NCBI GenBank assembly: GCA_025451845.1
Contig: JANWJS010000045.1
Span: forward strand, 50,733 to 114,732
Length of the DNA: 64,000 bases
Direction: 5' to 3'
Origin: Steroidobacteraceae bacterium
Lineage (GTDB): Bacteria > Pseudomonadota > Gammaproteobacteria > Steroidobacterales > Steroidobacteraceae
Shown: piece after piece, positions 1-8,565 of the stretch
Layout: every line of letters begins with the position of its first letter
Position numbering within the stretch: position 1 is the first letter of the stretch
Translations under genes and position numbers: made by a program
Notes under the pieces: model-generated
Told to the model about the DNA's origin: nothing
What the model saw: the letters and a program-made list of their open reading frames with translations, nothing else
Database searches by the model: none

Positions 1-1160
1 GGTGCGTTGTAAGTGTAGTAGGTCACCCGCGCTTCCTTCATGACGCCGTTTTGAATGCCCTTCAACCAATAGTCGAAGAAGCGCCGCTCTTCGGTGACGA
101 TCGAGAATCCGGTGTCCGCCCAGACCTTCTGCCAGCCGCAGTGCATGGCAGGGCCGACGAGCAGCTTGACGCGTCCCGTCGGGAGATTGCCGAAGATGTC
201 GAAAGCGGCGAGCTTCGTTCCCGACTCATCCCAGTTGGATGTGGCATAGACCCCGAAATCACCGTCTTTCAGAGCGTCGAGATGGGTCGAGGGGCTCGAT
301 TCGGGCCACCATTCGACGCCGCCCAACGCAGCCGCCCGGCTGTCACGGAACGGGATCACGTAGCCGACGCCAACCTCCGGAGCATCGATGTTGTTCTTGT
401 GCTCGGCGATCGCTCGGGCCAGCTCCGCGGGTCCTCGCGGGCCATCGACCGGCGCCGCCGTCCTGTCGCGGCCGGCCGTGCTCGATTGCGAGGGCGGCAG
501 GAATGGCCGCAGCGGCACTCCCCCGATGACCAGGAACGAGTAACTGTCGAAGGTCGAGCTCATGGGAAAGATTGCCTTCAGTGCCGGCGGCCGGGTCGTG
601 GCGGCCTGCATCTGGCTGCCACCCGTTGCCGAGCAGCCCCACATGCCGATACGGCCGTTGCTCCAGGGTTGCTTCGCGAACCATTCGGTCATGTCATAGG
701 CATCGGTGCTCGCCGACGGAAGGTACTCTCCGAAATTGAAGACTTCGTTCGTGCCAAAGGAGGCGTAGAGGCCGCGGAAATCGACCAGAGCGACGTTGTA
801 CCCATACTTGACCAGCTGCAGCGCAAAGCCGGGATAGGCGCTCGCGGAAGAGGCGCCGTCGAGTCCGGCGCGGCGATTGTACGGTGTGTTCATCCACACA
901 ACCGGTAGCGGCCCTTTTGCGAGGACGCCATGACTCGTCGGCCGGAAGAGATCGACCGCGAGCTTCGTGCCGTCGCGGACCTCGATATAGAAGGAGGTCC
1001 TTTCATAGCCATCGTAGAGGGCAGGCGCGTAGCCGGAATAGTAGCCGGGCTCGGAGAGCTTCGGTGTGGCACCGGGATGGGCGGCGTATGCGGTAGCAAC
1101 CGGCTGCGCAAGGCTGAGGATGGCCGCTGACAGGATTGATCTCACGATCGAATTCAACAT
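1..1160 (-). CDS. CocE/NonD-type serine hydrolase, 3' end beyond the window
   Basis: Secreted alpha/beta hydrolase of the CocE/X-Pro dipeptidyl-peptidase type, which cleaves esters or N-terminal peptide bonds. About 386 codons are present and the C-terminus is cut by the window edge. Residues 1-26 look like a Sec signal peptide. The nucleophile elbow GMWGCSATGG puts Ser at about residue 177, and a later GPAMHCGW resembles the family's catalytic-His region. The start at 1160 is the first ATG before the signal peptide, with a weak AGGGG upstream. It follows the dctP gene by 24 bases and is probably the last gene of the TRAP/CoA operon, where it could release the transported acid from an ester or amide. 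Exact substrate unknown. Confidence 0.85.
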   Translation of the reverse strand, partial: MLNSIVRSILSAAILSLAQPVATAYAAHPGATPKLSEPGYYSGYAPALYDGYERTSFYIEVRDGTKLAVDLFRPTSHGVLAKGPLPVVWMNTPYNRRAGLDGASSASAYPGFALQLVKYGYNVALVDFRGLYASFGTNEVFNFGEYLPSASTDAYDMTEWFAKQPWSNGRIGMWGCSATGGSQMQAATTRPPALKAIFPMSSTFDSYSFLVIGGVPLRPFLPPSQSSTAGRDRTAAPVDGPRGPAELARAIAEHKNNIDAPEVGVGYVIPFRDSRAAALGGVEWWPESSPSTHLDALKDGDFGVYATSNWDESGTKLAAFDIFGNLPTGRVKLLVGPAMHCGWQKVWADTGFSIVTEERRFFDYWLKGIQNGVMKEARVTYYTYNA

Positions 1161-1184
1161 GAATGCTGCCCCTGGTTGCTTTTG

Positions 1185-2261
1185 CTAAAGATCGCCACTG
1201 CCTTTATCGGCATTGCAAGCGACACGGCCGCTCCTCCGGATACCGGCCGCGAGCGCCTGGGCGTACTGGAACACGGCGAGTCCGTCGATCCCGTAAGCGT
1301 TGAGTTGGGTTGCGCTGCGCCGGGCCTCGCGGTTATAGAGATCGTCGAAGCGCGCCTGCTCCGCGGCCGAGGCCGCGAAGGAGTGCACTCCCTCGCGCTC
1401 ACCGAACTGCCTTCCCGCACGCACTGCAGTCTCGATCTGGAGTGCCATCGCCGCTTCCCAGACGCTGCCCGACTCGGTGAGGAGCGCGCGATCGGCGGCT
1501 GAGAGGGCTTCCCAGCGGCGCTCACCGATGGCGCGCGCGGGGTAGGCTCCTCGGGGAATCTCGAGTCCCCAGTAATAGTGCGCGACCTCGGCGAAGCGCA
1601 GCGAGAAAAGCGTATCGGGCGGGGCGATCACCCCGTCGAGGATCCCCTTGGCAAGACCCGAGTACACCTGCTCCATGGGCATATCGACGGGGTCGGCGCC
1701 CAGCTCGCGCAGTACGCCGACGAGCTCGACGGGTACCCGAATCCGCAGTCCCTTTAAGTCCGCAAGCGCATGCACCGGGTGCGTGCGAGTCAAAACCCCG
1801 GGAAGCGAGCCGCCCTGTACCGCGAGGACGTGCAGGCCGCGAAGCTCCGCGCGGAACGCCGGGAACCTGGCGACCAGACAATCGTAGAGCATTACCTGCT
1901 CACCGAACGTCGTCGCGCCCGCATAGAAGGCGGTCTGAGCGCGAATGAGCTGCACTCCTCCCAGCTCATAGATCGGCGTGATGAGGCCGATGTCCGCGAC
2001 CCCATGGCGTAGCTCGATGATCGATGCGTCGGAGGAAAGGAGCGTGCCGGACCAGAGCGGGCGGATACGCAGCCGGCCGTCGGAGTGCGTCTGCACCCAG
2101 TCGAGCCATACCTCGTCCGCTCTGCTGAAAGGGTGATCGGGAGCATAGGGGCTCGCATAAACGAGAGTGGTGACGCCGGAAGCCGCTTGGCCCTGGCACG
2201 CGCACAAAAGGACTGCGAGCAGTGACGGCAGCAGCAACCGCGATGCGCGCGCGCGGCTCAT
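1185..2261 (-). CDS. dctP: TRAP transporter substrate-binding lipoprotein (DctP family)
   Basis: Periplasmic binding component of a TRAP transporter, 358 aa. The N-terminus is a lipoprotein signal with Cys22 as the likely lipidated residue. The body has DctP features: an ASPYAPDHPFSRAD start to the mature domain, the LADLKGLRIRVP segment, and MEQVYSGLAKGILDG, which is the family's characteristic ligand-binding region. Its start codon overlaps the stop of the upstream HgdB-like gene by ATGA. Lipid anchoring is less usual than a free binding protein. TRAP binding proteins mostly take organic acids; which one cannot be read here. Confidence 0.92.
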   Translation of the reverse strand: MSRARASRLLLPSLLAVLLCACQGQAASGVTTLVYASPYAPDHPFSRADEVWLDWVQTHSDGRLRIRPLWSGTLLSSDASIIELRHGVADIGLITPIYELGGVQLIRAQTAFYAGATTFGEQVMLYDCLVARFPAFRAELRGLHVLAVQGGSLPGVLTRTHPVHALADLKGLRIRVPVELVGVLRELGADPVDMPMEQVYSGLAKGILDGVIAPPDTLFSLRFAEVAHYYWGLEIPRGAYPARAIGERRWEALSAADRALLTESGSVWEAAMALQIETAVRAGRQFGEREGVHSFAASAAEQARFDDLYNREARRSATQLNAYGIDGLAVFQYAQALAAGIRRSGRVACNADKGSGDL

Positions 2262-3538
2262 ATGAGCTTCGCGCTAGCAAGGAACCTGGCAACACGCGCC
2301 ACGAACTGCGCGCGGTCCCATCCGGCGGAGGCGACCATGTCGGCGCTCACGGTGAGGGTCGGCACCCCGGCCGACTCCAGGGCCTGAGCCGTGAGGTAAA
2401 CGCCGGACTGCGACAAGCGATTCCCCGGCGGCATGAGAATGAGCGCGGCATCGATGTCGCAGCGCTCAGCCTCGCTCACCATCCACGCGTTCATCCACGG
2501 CGGCAGGTGCAGCACCTCGTTCATTGAGCAGATACGGCTCGCGAGCGCATGCAGGGGCCTGCCCTGCAACGCGCGCCTGTACTGCGGGCCGGCGAACGGC
2601 ATGTACATCGACCATACGAACACGGCGCCGTACTGTTCCTCGAGCGCGCGATAAAGCCCGGTGTCGTGCCACAGACCCGCACCGATCCACATGAGGCGCA
2701 CGCGCTCGTGGGCGCAGACCGCCTGACCTGCGCTCACCCGCTCGATGACTTCGTCGCGGAATCGGCGGGCATGCGCGACCGCCCACTCCGAGCCCCGGTG
2801 CCACTGGGGGATCATGGTGTTGGTCATCTGATCGGTGATGGCGACCGGGCACGGGCGGGTTGCTCCGATGAGCTGCGCAGCCTCTGCGATATAGCCTTCC
2901 TGCTCGTTGATCCGCTCCATCAAGGCGCCGAGGCGGTCCACCTCGAAGCGCCGGTCGGATTTACTCTCGAGAAGCGCGATCAAGGAGCGCATCTCCTCCA
3001 CCAGGAGCTCGATACGACCGGCCTCGTACACCTCCAGCCACCTGTCGTACGAATGCTCGAACCACTGTAGATCCTTGTGACGCCATGCAGGCGCTTCGAG
3101 TGCGAAGAAATCGGTGCCGAGCGCTTCGGCCCATAGCGTGAACACGTGCTGAATGCAGTCGCATGTGAGCCGCGCGACGAGCGCGATCGGCCGTGGCAGA
3201 CCGCCCCAAGGGGCCGTTGCCGGATCCGCGGCCAGGGTACAGGCGAGTCCGAGTGTGCAGTAGCGGCAGCCGTTACTCGGATACCCATGACGCTCGAGAG
3301 CTTCGAAATACGGTCCCGACAGCTGCTTGGCCGCGAGGTATGCGGCCCACCACTGGTTGGTGATGAGCGGAATATCCATTGCGTGGAAGATCTCGTGCGG
3401 CGTATCCGCCTGCGCGATGACGAAAGGCTCGCCGTCGTCCATGACGCGGCGGCGTAGCTCGCGCACGAACTCGCGCTGGTGTCCCGTCGCATCGCCGGAG
3501 CATGCGAGCGCCCTGCGTGACTCGGGCCGGGGACTCAC
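2258..3538 (-). CDS. 2-hydroxyacyl-CoA dehydratase-like protein (HgdB/BcrB family), larger
   Basis: 426-aa member of the HgdB/HadB/BcrB superfamily, whose classical members are [4Fe-4S] subunits of radical 2-hydroxyacyl-CoA dehydratases and benzoyl-CoA reductases. The N-terminal half has Cys91, Cys94 and Cys100 followed by a CDC pair (126, 128); the C-terminus has the family GVPTLTVSADM-x-WDRAQF signature (about 391-412). At about 370-376, where relatives usually have an Asn-Arg-Ser-Cys-like segment, the sequence is GNRLSQ with no Cys. It lies between the fused CoA-transferase and dctP, each joined by ATGA. Probable partner: the 364-aa homologue at 5697-6791. No HgdC-type activating ATPase is in the window, so the reaction is uncertain. 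Confidence 0.75.
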   Translation of the reverse strand: MSPRPESRRALACSGDATGHQREFVRELRRRVMDDGEPFVIAQADTPHEIFHAMDIPLITNQWWAAYLAAKQLSGPYFEALERHGYPSNGCRYCTLGLACTLAADPATAPWGGLPRPIALVARLTCDCIQHVFTLWAEALGTDFFALEAPAWRHKDLQWFEHSYDRWLEVYEAGRIELLVEEMRSLIALLESKSDRRFEVDRLGALMERINEQEGYIAEAAQLIGATRPCPVAITDQMTNTMIPQWHRGSEWAVAHARRFRDEVIERVSAGQAVCAHERVRLMWIGAGLWHDTGLYRALEEQYGAVFVWSMYMPFAGPQYRRALQGRPLHALASRICSMNEVLHLPPWMNAWMVSEAERCDIDAALILMPPGNRLSQSGVYLTAQALESAGVPTLTVSADMVASAGWDRAQFVARVARFLASAKLI

Positions 3539-5700
3539 TGAAAGACTCCCTGGGCCTCGAGCTCATCGAATCGCCTGGGGTCGAGCCTCACGATCTCAAG
3601 GACGATCTCGCGGGTGTGCTCGCCGAGACGCGGTGCGCGGAAAGGCTCGCTCGAGCTTCGCGAGAAGTGCATGGGAGTGCGCAGGTGGGGGAAGGCGCCG
3701 AGCAGCGGATGATCCAGGACGACGAGGGGGCTTTGGGCGGCGAGCGCCGCATCGTTTTCCATCAAGTCCTCGATGTCCTGAAGAGGCGCGGCGTCGATTC
3801 CCTCGTGTTGCAGGCGGTTGGCGAGCTCAGCCGCATCCTGGTTGGCGGTCCAGGAGGCCACCGGGCCTGCCACGGCCTCAGGCTCGCCATCCCGAAGGCC
3901 CGCGAGGGTACAGAAGCGCGACCAGGCAGATCGGTCCGTGCAACGGATCGCGATCCAACGATCTTCGCCGAGCGCGGGATAGACCGCTTGATGAAAGGAG
4001 CGCACGTCGGCATTGCCGGGTCGTGTCGGGACCTGGCTCGTTTGCGCCTGCACCAGGGCCTCATACATCTGCTGCAGGCATACTTCATACATCGAGGTAT
4101 CGATGTGCGCGCCGCAGCCGCTTTCGCGCCGGCGCTGGAGGGCTGCGGCGGCCGCGGCCGCCATCACGTAGGGGACGACGACATCGCCGTAGGGCAGTGC
4201 GCTTGGGATCACCGGATCGCGGTCCGGCCAGCCGGTGAGATAGGTGCGGCCCGACAGCGCAGCGCCCGTGCCGTCCACTCCCCATTCACGTGCGAGCGGT
4301 CCGCTCTGGCCGTAGACGCTGCCGGATACCAGGATGATGCCGGGGTTCAGCCGCGCGAGCGCCGCATAGCCGAGCCCCAATTTGTCCATCGTTCCGGGAG
4401 AGAAATTCTCCACCACGAGATCGGCCCAACGCACCAGAGGCTCGATGACCTCGCGACTCCCGCGCGCTTTGAGATCAAGCGCGAGACTGCGCTTGGAGGT
4501 ATTGAGGTGCGCGAACCAGGGCTTGTCGTCGAGGTTGCCGGTGCGCGAGGCGGTGACCTGGCGGTCGAGGCGCGAGAGACAGGGGCGCGTGCGGCTCTCG
4601 ACTTTGACCACATCGGCGCCGAGGTCGCCGAGTATCTTGGTGGTGATCGAGCCGACGAGCGCCCAGGAAAAGTCGAGGACGCGCACGCCCGAGAGGGGGC
4701 CGCCCCGATCGGTCGCGCGTGGTGCCGCCGGCGTGCCAGCCATCGGACCGTCGGTCATCCGAAAAAAGCGTCCCGGTACCCGCAGTGGGTCGTGCTCGAC
4801 CCAGAACTCCCGCGCCTGGAGGTGTGGGTCTGCGAGAGCATCGTGCGGCTCGCAGACCACGGTCGCATTGATGCCGCGCCGCTGCCCTTCTCGCACGATG
4901 TCCGACTTACTCACGGTACTGAAGAACAGAGCGATCGCATTTTCCCAACGCGTCCGTGTCGTCGGGTCCAGCGCCGAGCGATCGTAGTGCAGCCAGTCGG
5001 TTCCGCGCAGCGGATTGGGCACGCCGCGCTCGTCCATCCAGTCGCTCAACGCCTGGTTGGCCGGCGCTCCGAGCCGACCGGTCATGAGCGTGTGAAAGCA
5101 CCATCCGTCGCTCAACGGCCAGATACAACGAACGGTCGCGCGCCCATAACCGAGTGCGCCTCCGGTCCGGCGAAGCTTGCGGCGATCGAACTGCCAGACC
5201 AGGATGGGGTTGACCGCACGGCTGAAGGTGACTTCCTGCGCGCAGATCTCGATCGTCTGGCCGCGGTCGCTCTCACCGCGCTCGAAATGGGCGGCAAGAG
5301 CTGCTGCGGCGGCGACCATGTCGGTATGAAAGAGGCACGCGTCCAATGCCTCCTTGACCGGAGCGCGGTCCGGATCGCCCGTCAGCCTCAGGGCCCCACC
5401 CAGCGCCGATACGGTGAGCTCGCTTCCGGACCACTCCGCGCGCGTGCCGCCGCGCCCGAAGGGGCTCAGGAGGACATGGATGAGCCGAGGAAACCGTGTC
5501 GCGAGATTCGGCGGCAACAGCTCGGCTCGGTCGCGCGCGCGCCAGCGATGGAGAAAGAAGGAGGCGCCCGCGAGATCCTCGAGGATGCGATCCTCGCTGC
5601 TCGGCTCGATGCGTGCCCCCAGCGAGACCAGGAAGCGCGCGAGCGCGCCATCCGCCTCTTCGCCGAGCGTAACCACGCGGTGAGCAGCAAGCATGTTCAT
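3535..5700 (-). CDS. double-length class III (CaiB/BaiF) CoA-transferase
   Basis: 721-aa fusion of two class III CoA-transferase units; single-unit enzymes are about 400 aa. The C-terminal unit, from about residue 335, is canonical: LSGVRVLDFSWALVG, GADVVKVES, then VVENFSPGTMDKLGLGY, with Asp506 in the YGDVVVPY segment as predicted catalytic acid. The N-terminal half keeps GDPDRAPVKEALD and other late-domain motifs (about 107-160) but lacks the clear N-terminal CoA-binding start, so it looks degenerate. It should move CoA from a donor thioester to the imported acid. ATGA overlaps join it to an HgdB-like gene on each side, supporting supply of acyl-CoA to that pair. Confidence 0.85.
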   Translation of the reverse strand: MNMLAAHRVVTLGEEADGALARFLVSLGARIEPSSEDRILEDLAGASFFLHRWRARDRAELLPPNLATRFPRLIHVLLSPFGRGGTRAEWSGSELTVSALGGALRLTGDPDRAPVKEALDACLFHTDMVAAAAALAAHFERGESDRGQTIEICAQEVTFSRAVNPILVWQFDRRKLRRTGGALGYGRATVRCIWPLSDGWCFHTLMTGRLGAPANQALSDWMDERGVPNPLRGTDWLHYDRSALDPTTRTRWENAIALFFSTVSKSDIVREGQRRGINATVVCEPHDALADPHLQAREFWVEHDPLRVPGRFFRMTDGPMAGTPAAPRATDRGGPLSGVRVLDFSWALVGSITTKILGDLGADVVKVESRTRPCLSRLDRQVTASRTGNLDDKPWFAHLNTSKRSLALDLKARGSREVIEPLVRWADLVVENFSPGTMDKLGLGYAALARLNPGIILVSGSVYGQSGPLAREWGVDGTGAALSGRTYLTGWPDRDPVIPSALPYGDVVVPYVMAAAAAAALQRRRESGCGAHIDTSMYEVCLQQMYEALVQAQTSQVPTRPGNADVRSFHQAVYPALGEDRWIAIRCTDRSAWSRFCTLAGLRDGEPEAVAGPVASWTANQDAAELANRLQHEGIDAAPLQDIEDLMENDAALAAQSPLVVLDHPLLGAFPHLRTPMHFSRSSSEPFRAPRLGEHTREIVLEIVRLDPRRFDELEAQGVFQ

Positions 5701-6791
5701 GGCGATTTGAGTCCCTGTGTGAAAGCGGCGATGTCCTCGAGTGCGCCGTCTTGAGCATTCCAGCGCCGGCGGGTGAGCGACAGGAGCGGTATCCTCGCCG
5801 CGGCCAACGCCGCCGTTGCCGCGGGTACTTGCCAGGCCGATGACTCATCCTCCTCGATCAGCCAGGAGATGACCCCGTGTACCCGCCAATCGATGGCACG
5901 GCGTACGAGCCGCGAGGCTCGATCGCAGAAGCCCCGGGGTCCGTGACAGAGGGAGTGGTAGTGATGCGCGAGGGCCGCTATGGGGTCAGAAGTCGCTCCG
6001 ACCCTGGCACCCAGCCGATCACTGCCCGCATCGTCGATCTCCGCGACGATGCAACCGCCGGCTCGCTCCACCGCCTGATGGAGCCGCCCGTCGGGCGGAC
6101 TCGTGCCGCAGAGCAGCAGGCGCGGCCCGCGATGCTCTCGGAATTCACCCCCGAGCCAGCCGGCGAGCTCGCCGTCGAAGCGCTCGGCGCTCACGGTGTC
6201 CGCGAGACGCAGTAACTGCTCGCAGTCCGCGCCGGGCGGAGGGCGGTCGGATCGCCTGAGCAGATCGAGACGTGTAAAGAGCGCGCGGCGCCGGTCCCGC
6301 GCATCGATGGCTGCCTGCAACCGTGAATTGTCACTCCCCAGAGCCGCCGCGATGGCGCTGATCGCCGCTTCCGAGTGCACGAGACTCGCCGCGCGCGGAA
6401 TCTTCGCGATGTCGAAAATGAGAGGGGCGGGTCCGAGGGCGAGGCCGCGGCGCTGCAGCTCGCAAAGGTAATAGTAGCAGCGCTGAGCACTGTCGTCGGC
6501 GCGAGTGAAGATCACGGCGTCCATGAAGTCGAATCGGCCCCGCAGCCACTGCTCGGTGATCGAGCGCAGGTGTGGCGCGAAGCTCGGCTCGAGATAGCGG
6601 TCGGCTCGAGGCGCTTGCTCATCACCGAACCCAGATAACACCACCGCCGTCGCGCTCGCGGCCAGAATCAACTCGACAGGAACTTCGGCGCCCACCACGC
6701 CGATCACGCGCCTTCCGCTTTGCGCATGTTGCCGGGCGTGCTGCAGTGGGTCGGCGTCCGCCTCGGCCAACAATTGCGCGAGCGCACTCAT
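5697..6791 (-). CDS. 2-hydroxyacyl-CoA dehydratase-like protein (HgdB/BcrC family), smaller
   Basis: 364-aa HgdB-family protein. Recognisable segments are VGAEVPVELILAAS (33-46), RCYYYLCELQRRG (104-116), the GTSPPDGRLHQAVERAGG block (229-246) and HGVISWLIEEDES (305-317). In classical BcrC/HgdB subunits the last segment carries a cluster Cys (KFC-type); here it reads EEDES, so one usual cluster ligand is absent. The start at 6791 is set by an ATGA overlap with dctM; an in-frame extension upstream only reads the antisense phase of dctM. Likely heterodimer partner of the 426-aa homologue. Function as dehydratase, reductase or non-redox CoA-binding protein is open. Confidence 0.75.
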   Translation of the reverse strand: MSALAQLLAEADADPLQHARQHAQSGRRVIGVVGAEVPVELILAASATAVVLSGFGDEQAPRADRYLEPSFAPHLRSITEQWLRGRFDFMDAVIFTRADDSAQRCYYYLCELQRRGLALGPAPLIFDIAKIPRAASLVHSEAAISAIAAALGSDNSRLQAAIDARDRRRALFTRLDLLRRSDRPPPGADCEQLLRLADTVSAERFDGELAGWLGGEFREHRGPRLLLCGTSPPDGRLHQAVERAGGCIVAEIDDAGSDRLGARVGATSDPIAALAHHYHSLCHGPRGFCDRASRLVRRAIDWRVHGVISWLIEEDESSAWQVPAATAALAAARIPLLSLTRRRWNAQDGALEDIAAFTQGLKSP

Positions 6792-8095
6792 TGGCCGAGC
6801 ACCCGGGGAAGGACGAGCGCGATCGCAGGCACTGCCATCAACAGGGTCAAATGCAACAAGTCGGCGGCTAGAAAGGGCAGCACCCCCTTGAAGATCCGTT
6901 CGAGAGGGATGTCCGGCGCGATACCTTGGATTACGTATAGGTTCATGCCTATGGGGGGATGCACGAAGCCGATCTCCATGGCGCGTACGAGAAAGATGCC
7001 GAACCAGATCGGCGAGTACCCGAGACCCTGCAGGACGGGCAGCAGCAGTGGCGTTGCCACCAGCATGAGGGAGAGCCCATCGAGCACCGACCCCAGGAGC
7101 AGCAGGACGACCGTCACGAAGAAGAGCGTGAGAATCCGGTTTCCGCCTGCCGCGCCGACGAGTCCTCCCACGATGCCGCTCAGTCCCGAGACGCTGATGA
7201 ACACGGAGAAAATGAGAGCGCCGATCACGATCAGGTAGATCATTCCGGTGGTGCGCAGCGTCTCCGTGATCGCGCGGCGCAGCGACCCTCGAGTGAGGCG
7301 CCGGCGCCACGCGCATAGCAGCAGTGCGCCGCAGGCGCCGACGGAGCCCGCCTCCGGCGCGGTGAACCAGCCGAAGGCGATTCCGCCGATGACCAACAGG
7401 ATGAGCGCGCTCACATCCGCAACCCGCACGAGCGCACGACGGCGCTCACCCCAGCTCTTTCGCGGCTCCGCGGGCGCCCAGGCAGGCCGCCAGCGCGCCA
7501 CCAACACCACCACCGCGAAGTAGAAGAGTATTTGCGTAAGGGCAGGCAGGAGCGAGGCGATGAAGAGCTGTCCGATCGACTGCTCGGCGATGATGCCGAA
7601 GACGATCAGCGCAGTGGAAGGCGGCACCGCCTGGCCGAGGGTGCCGCCGGCTGCCACCGCGCCGCTCGCGAATCCGTCCGAGTAGCCTCGCTCGCGCATC
7701 TCCGGGAGCGCTACGAGTCCGACAGTCGCCGCGCTCGCGAGACTGGAGCCGCTGATGGCTCCGAAGCCGGCGCACGCGCCGATCGAGGCCAGCGCCAACC
7801 CTCCCGGGCGATGGCCGAAGAAGCTTGCGGCCGCCTTGAAGAAGTCCCGGCTGGCATCGGCCGCAAAGCACAGGTGCGCCATGAGGAGGAAGAGCGGCAG
7901 CACTCCAAACTCATAGCGCGACATCGTATCGAAGACGACGACACCGGATTTGATCAGCGCAGGCTCGAGGCCCAGCGTGGCCGTGAGGCCCCCTATGCCC
8001 GTCAATCCGAGCGCTACGCCGATCGGCACTCCGCTCATCAAGAGCGCGAACAGTGCGAAAATGCCGCAAGCGGCGATGATAGGCTCGCCGCTCAT
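6788..8095 (-). CDS. dctM: TRAP transporter large permease (DctM family)
   Basis: 435-aa integral membrane protein with about 12 hydrophobic segments. It is the sodium-coupled channel subunit of the TRAP transporter. DctM hallmarks are visible: MSGVPIGVALG, FAAISGSS-like FGAISGSSLASAATVG, the SGAVAAGGTLGQAVPPST loop and IGFVHPPIGMNLYVIQG near the end. The start at 8095 overlaps the dctQ stop by ATGA; the open frame upstream is antisense to dctQ. It works with the small permease (8092-8565) and the DctP lipoprotein (1185-2261). The three TRAP genes are not contiguous: the CoA-active enzymes sit between dctM and dctP. Confidence 0.93.
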   Translation of the reverse strand: MSGEPIIAACGIFALFALLMSGVPIGVALGLTGIGGLTATLGLEPALIKSGVVVFDTMSRYEFGVLPLFLLMAHLCFAADASRDFFKAAASFFGHRPGGLALASIGACAGFGAISGSSLASAATVGLVALPEMRERGYSDGFASGAVAAGGTLGQAVPPSTALIVFGIIAEQSIGQLFIASLLPALTQILFYFAVVVLVARWRPAWAPAEPRKSWGERRRALVRVADVSALILLVIGGIAFGWFTAPEAGSVGACGALLLCAWRRRLTRGSLRRAITETLRTTGMIYLIVIGALIFSVFISVSGLSGIVGGLVGAAGGNRILTLFFVTVVLLLLGSVLDGLSLMLVATPLLLPVLQGLGYSPIWFGIFLVRAMEIGFVHPPIGMNLYVIQGIAPDIPLERIFKGVLPFLAADLLHLTLLMAVPAIALVLPRVLGQ

Positions 8096-8565
8096 GGCCG
8101 GTTCGCTCGCCGGTTGCCCAGCGCCCCCGCGATCGCCGCGCCGACGAGCGCCGCCAAGCAGATCCAGCGCAGCGGCGCGAACGGTATGTGGAGGATGTCG
8201 CTTTGCTCGTGCGCGTGGCGCAGGTCCCACATGATCCACGCAAGGCCGCAGGTTCCCGCGAGGAAGAAGAGGACGGAGAGCCACTCGCCGACGCGCTCGA
8301 GGCGCTTGCCGACAGACACCGATAGGCGGCCGGTCAGCAGGTGAACAGTGGCGTGCCGATGCGCCAGCGTCGCGCTCAAGACGGCCACCGACGCTGTCAC
8401 CAGGATGGCCGCCCGCATGATCTCGATATCTCCCGGCAAGGCGATCCCCAAGTGCCTGGCGAGCACCGAGGCAGCTCCCACCAGCATCGAAGTCGCAAGA
8501 CCCCACGCGCCAACGGCGGTCAGGAGAGCGGTAGCGCGCGGAGTGTGCTCTGGTGGTGCGCTCAT
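8092..8565 (-). CDS. dctQ: TRAP transporter small permease (DctQ family)
   Basis: 157-aa membrane protein with four hydrophobic segments, the size and topology of DctQ subunits. The start at 8565 forms an ATGA overlap with the capA-like stop, and the reading frame above it is only the antisense phase of that gene. Sequence is weakly conserved in this family; RLERVGEWLSVLFFLAGTC and the paired position just before dctM support the call. It forms the membrane complex with DctM. Confidence 0.85.
   Translation of the reverse strand: MSAPPEHTPRATALLTAVGAWGLATSMLVGAASVLARHLGIALPGDIEIMRAAILVTASVAVLSATLAHRHATVHLLTGRLSVSVGKRLERVGEWLSVLFFLAGTCGLAWIMWDLRHAHEQSDILHIPFAPLRWICLAALVGAAIAGALGNRRANRP

Noticed and set aside
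3502..5754. 750-codon open frame on the plus strand
   Set aside because: It is antisense to the fused CoA-transferase and HgdB-like genes, has no domain pattern and arises from GC-rich codon bias.
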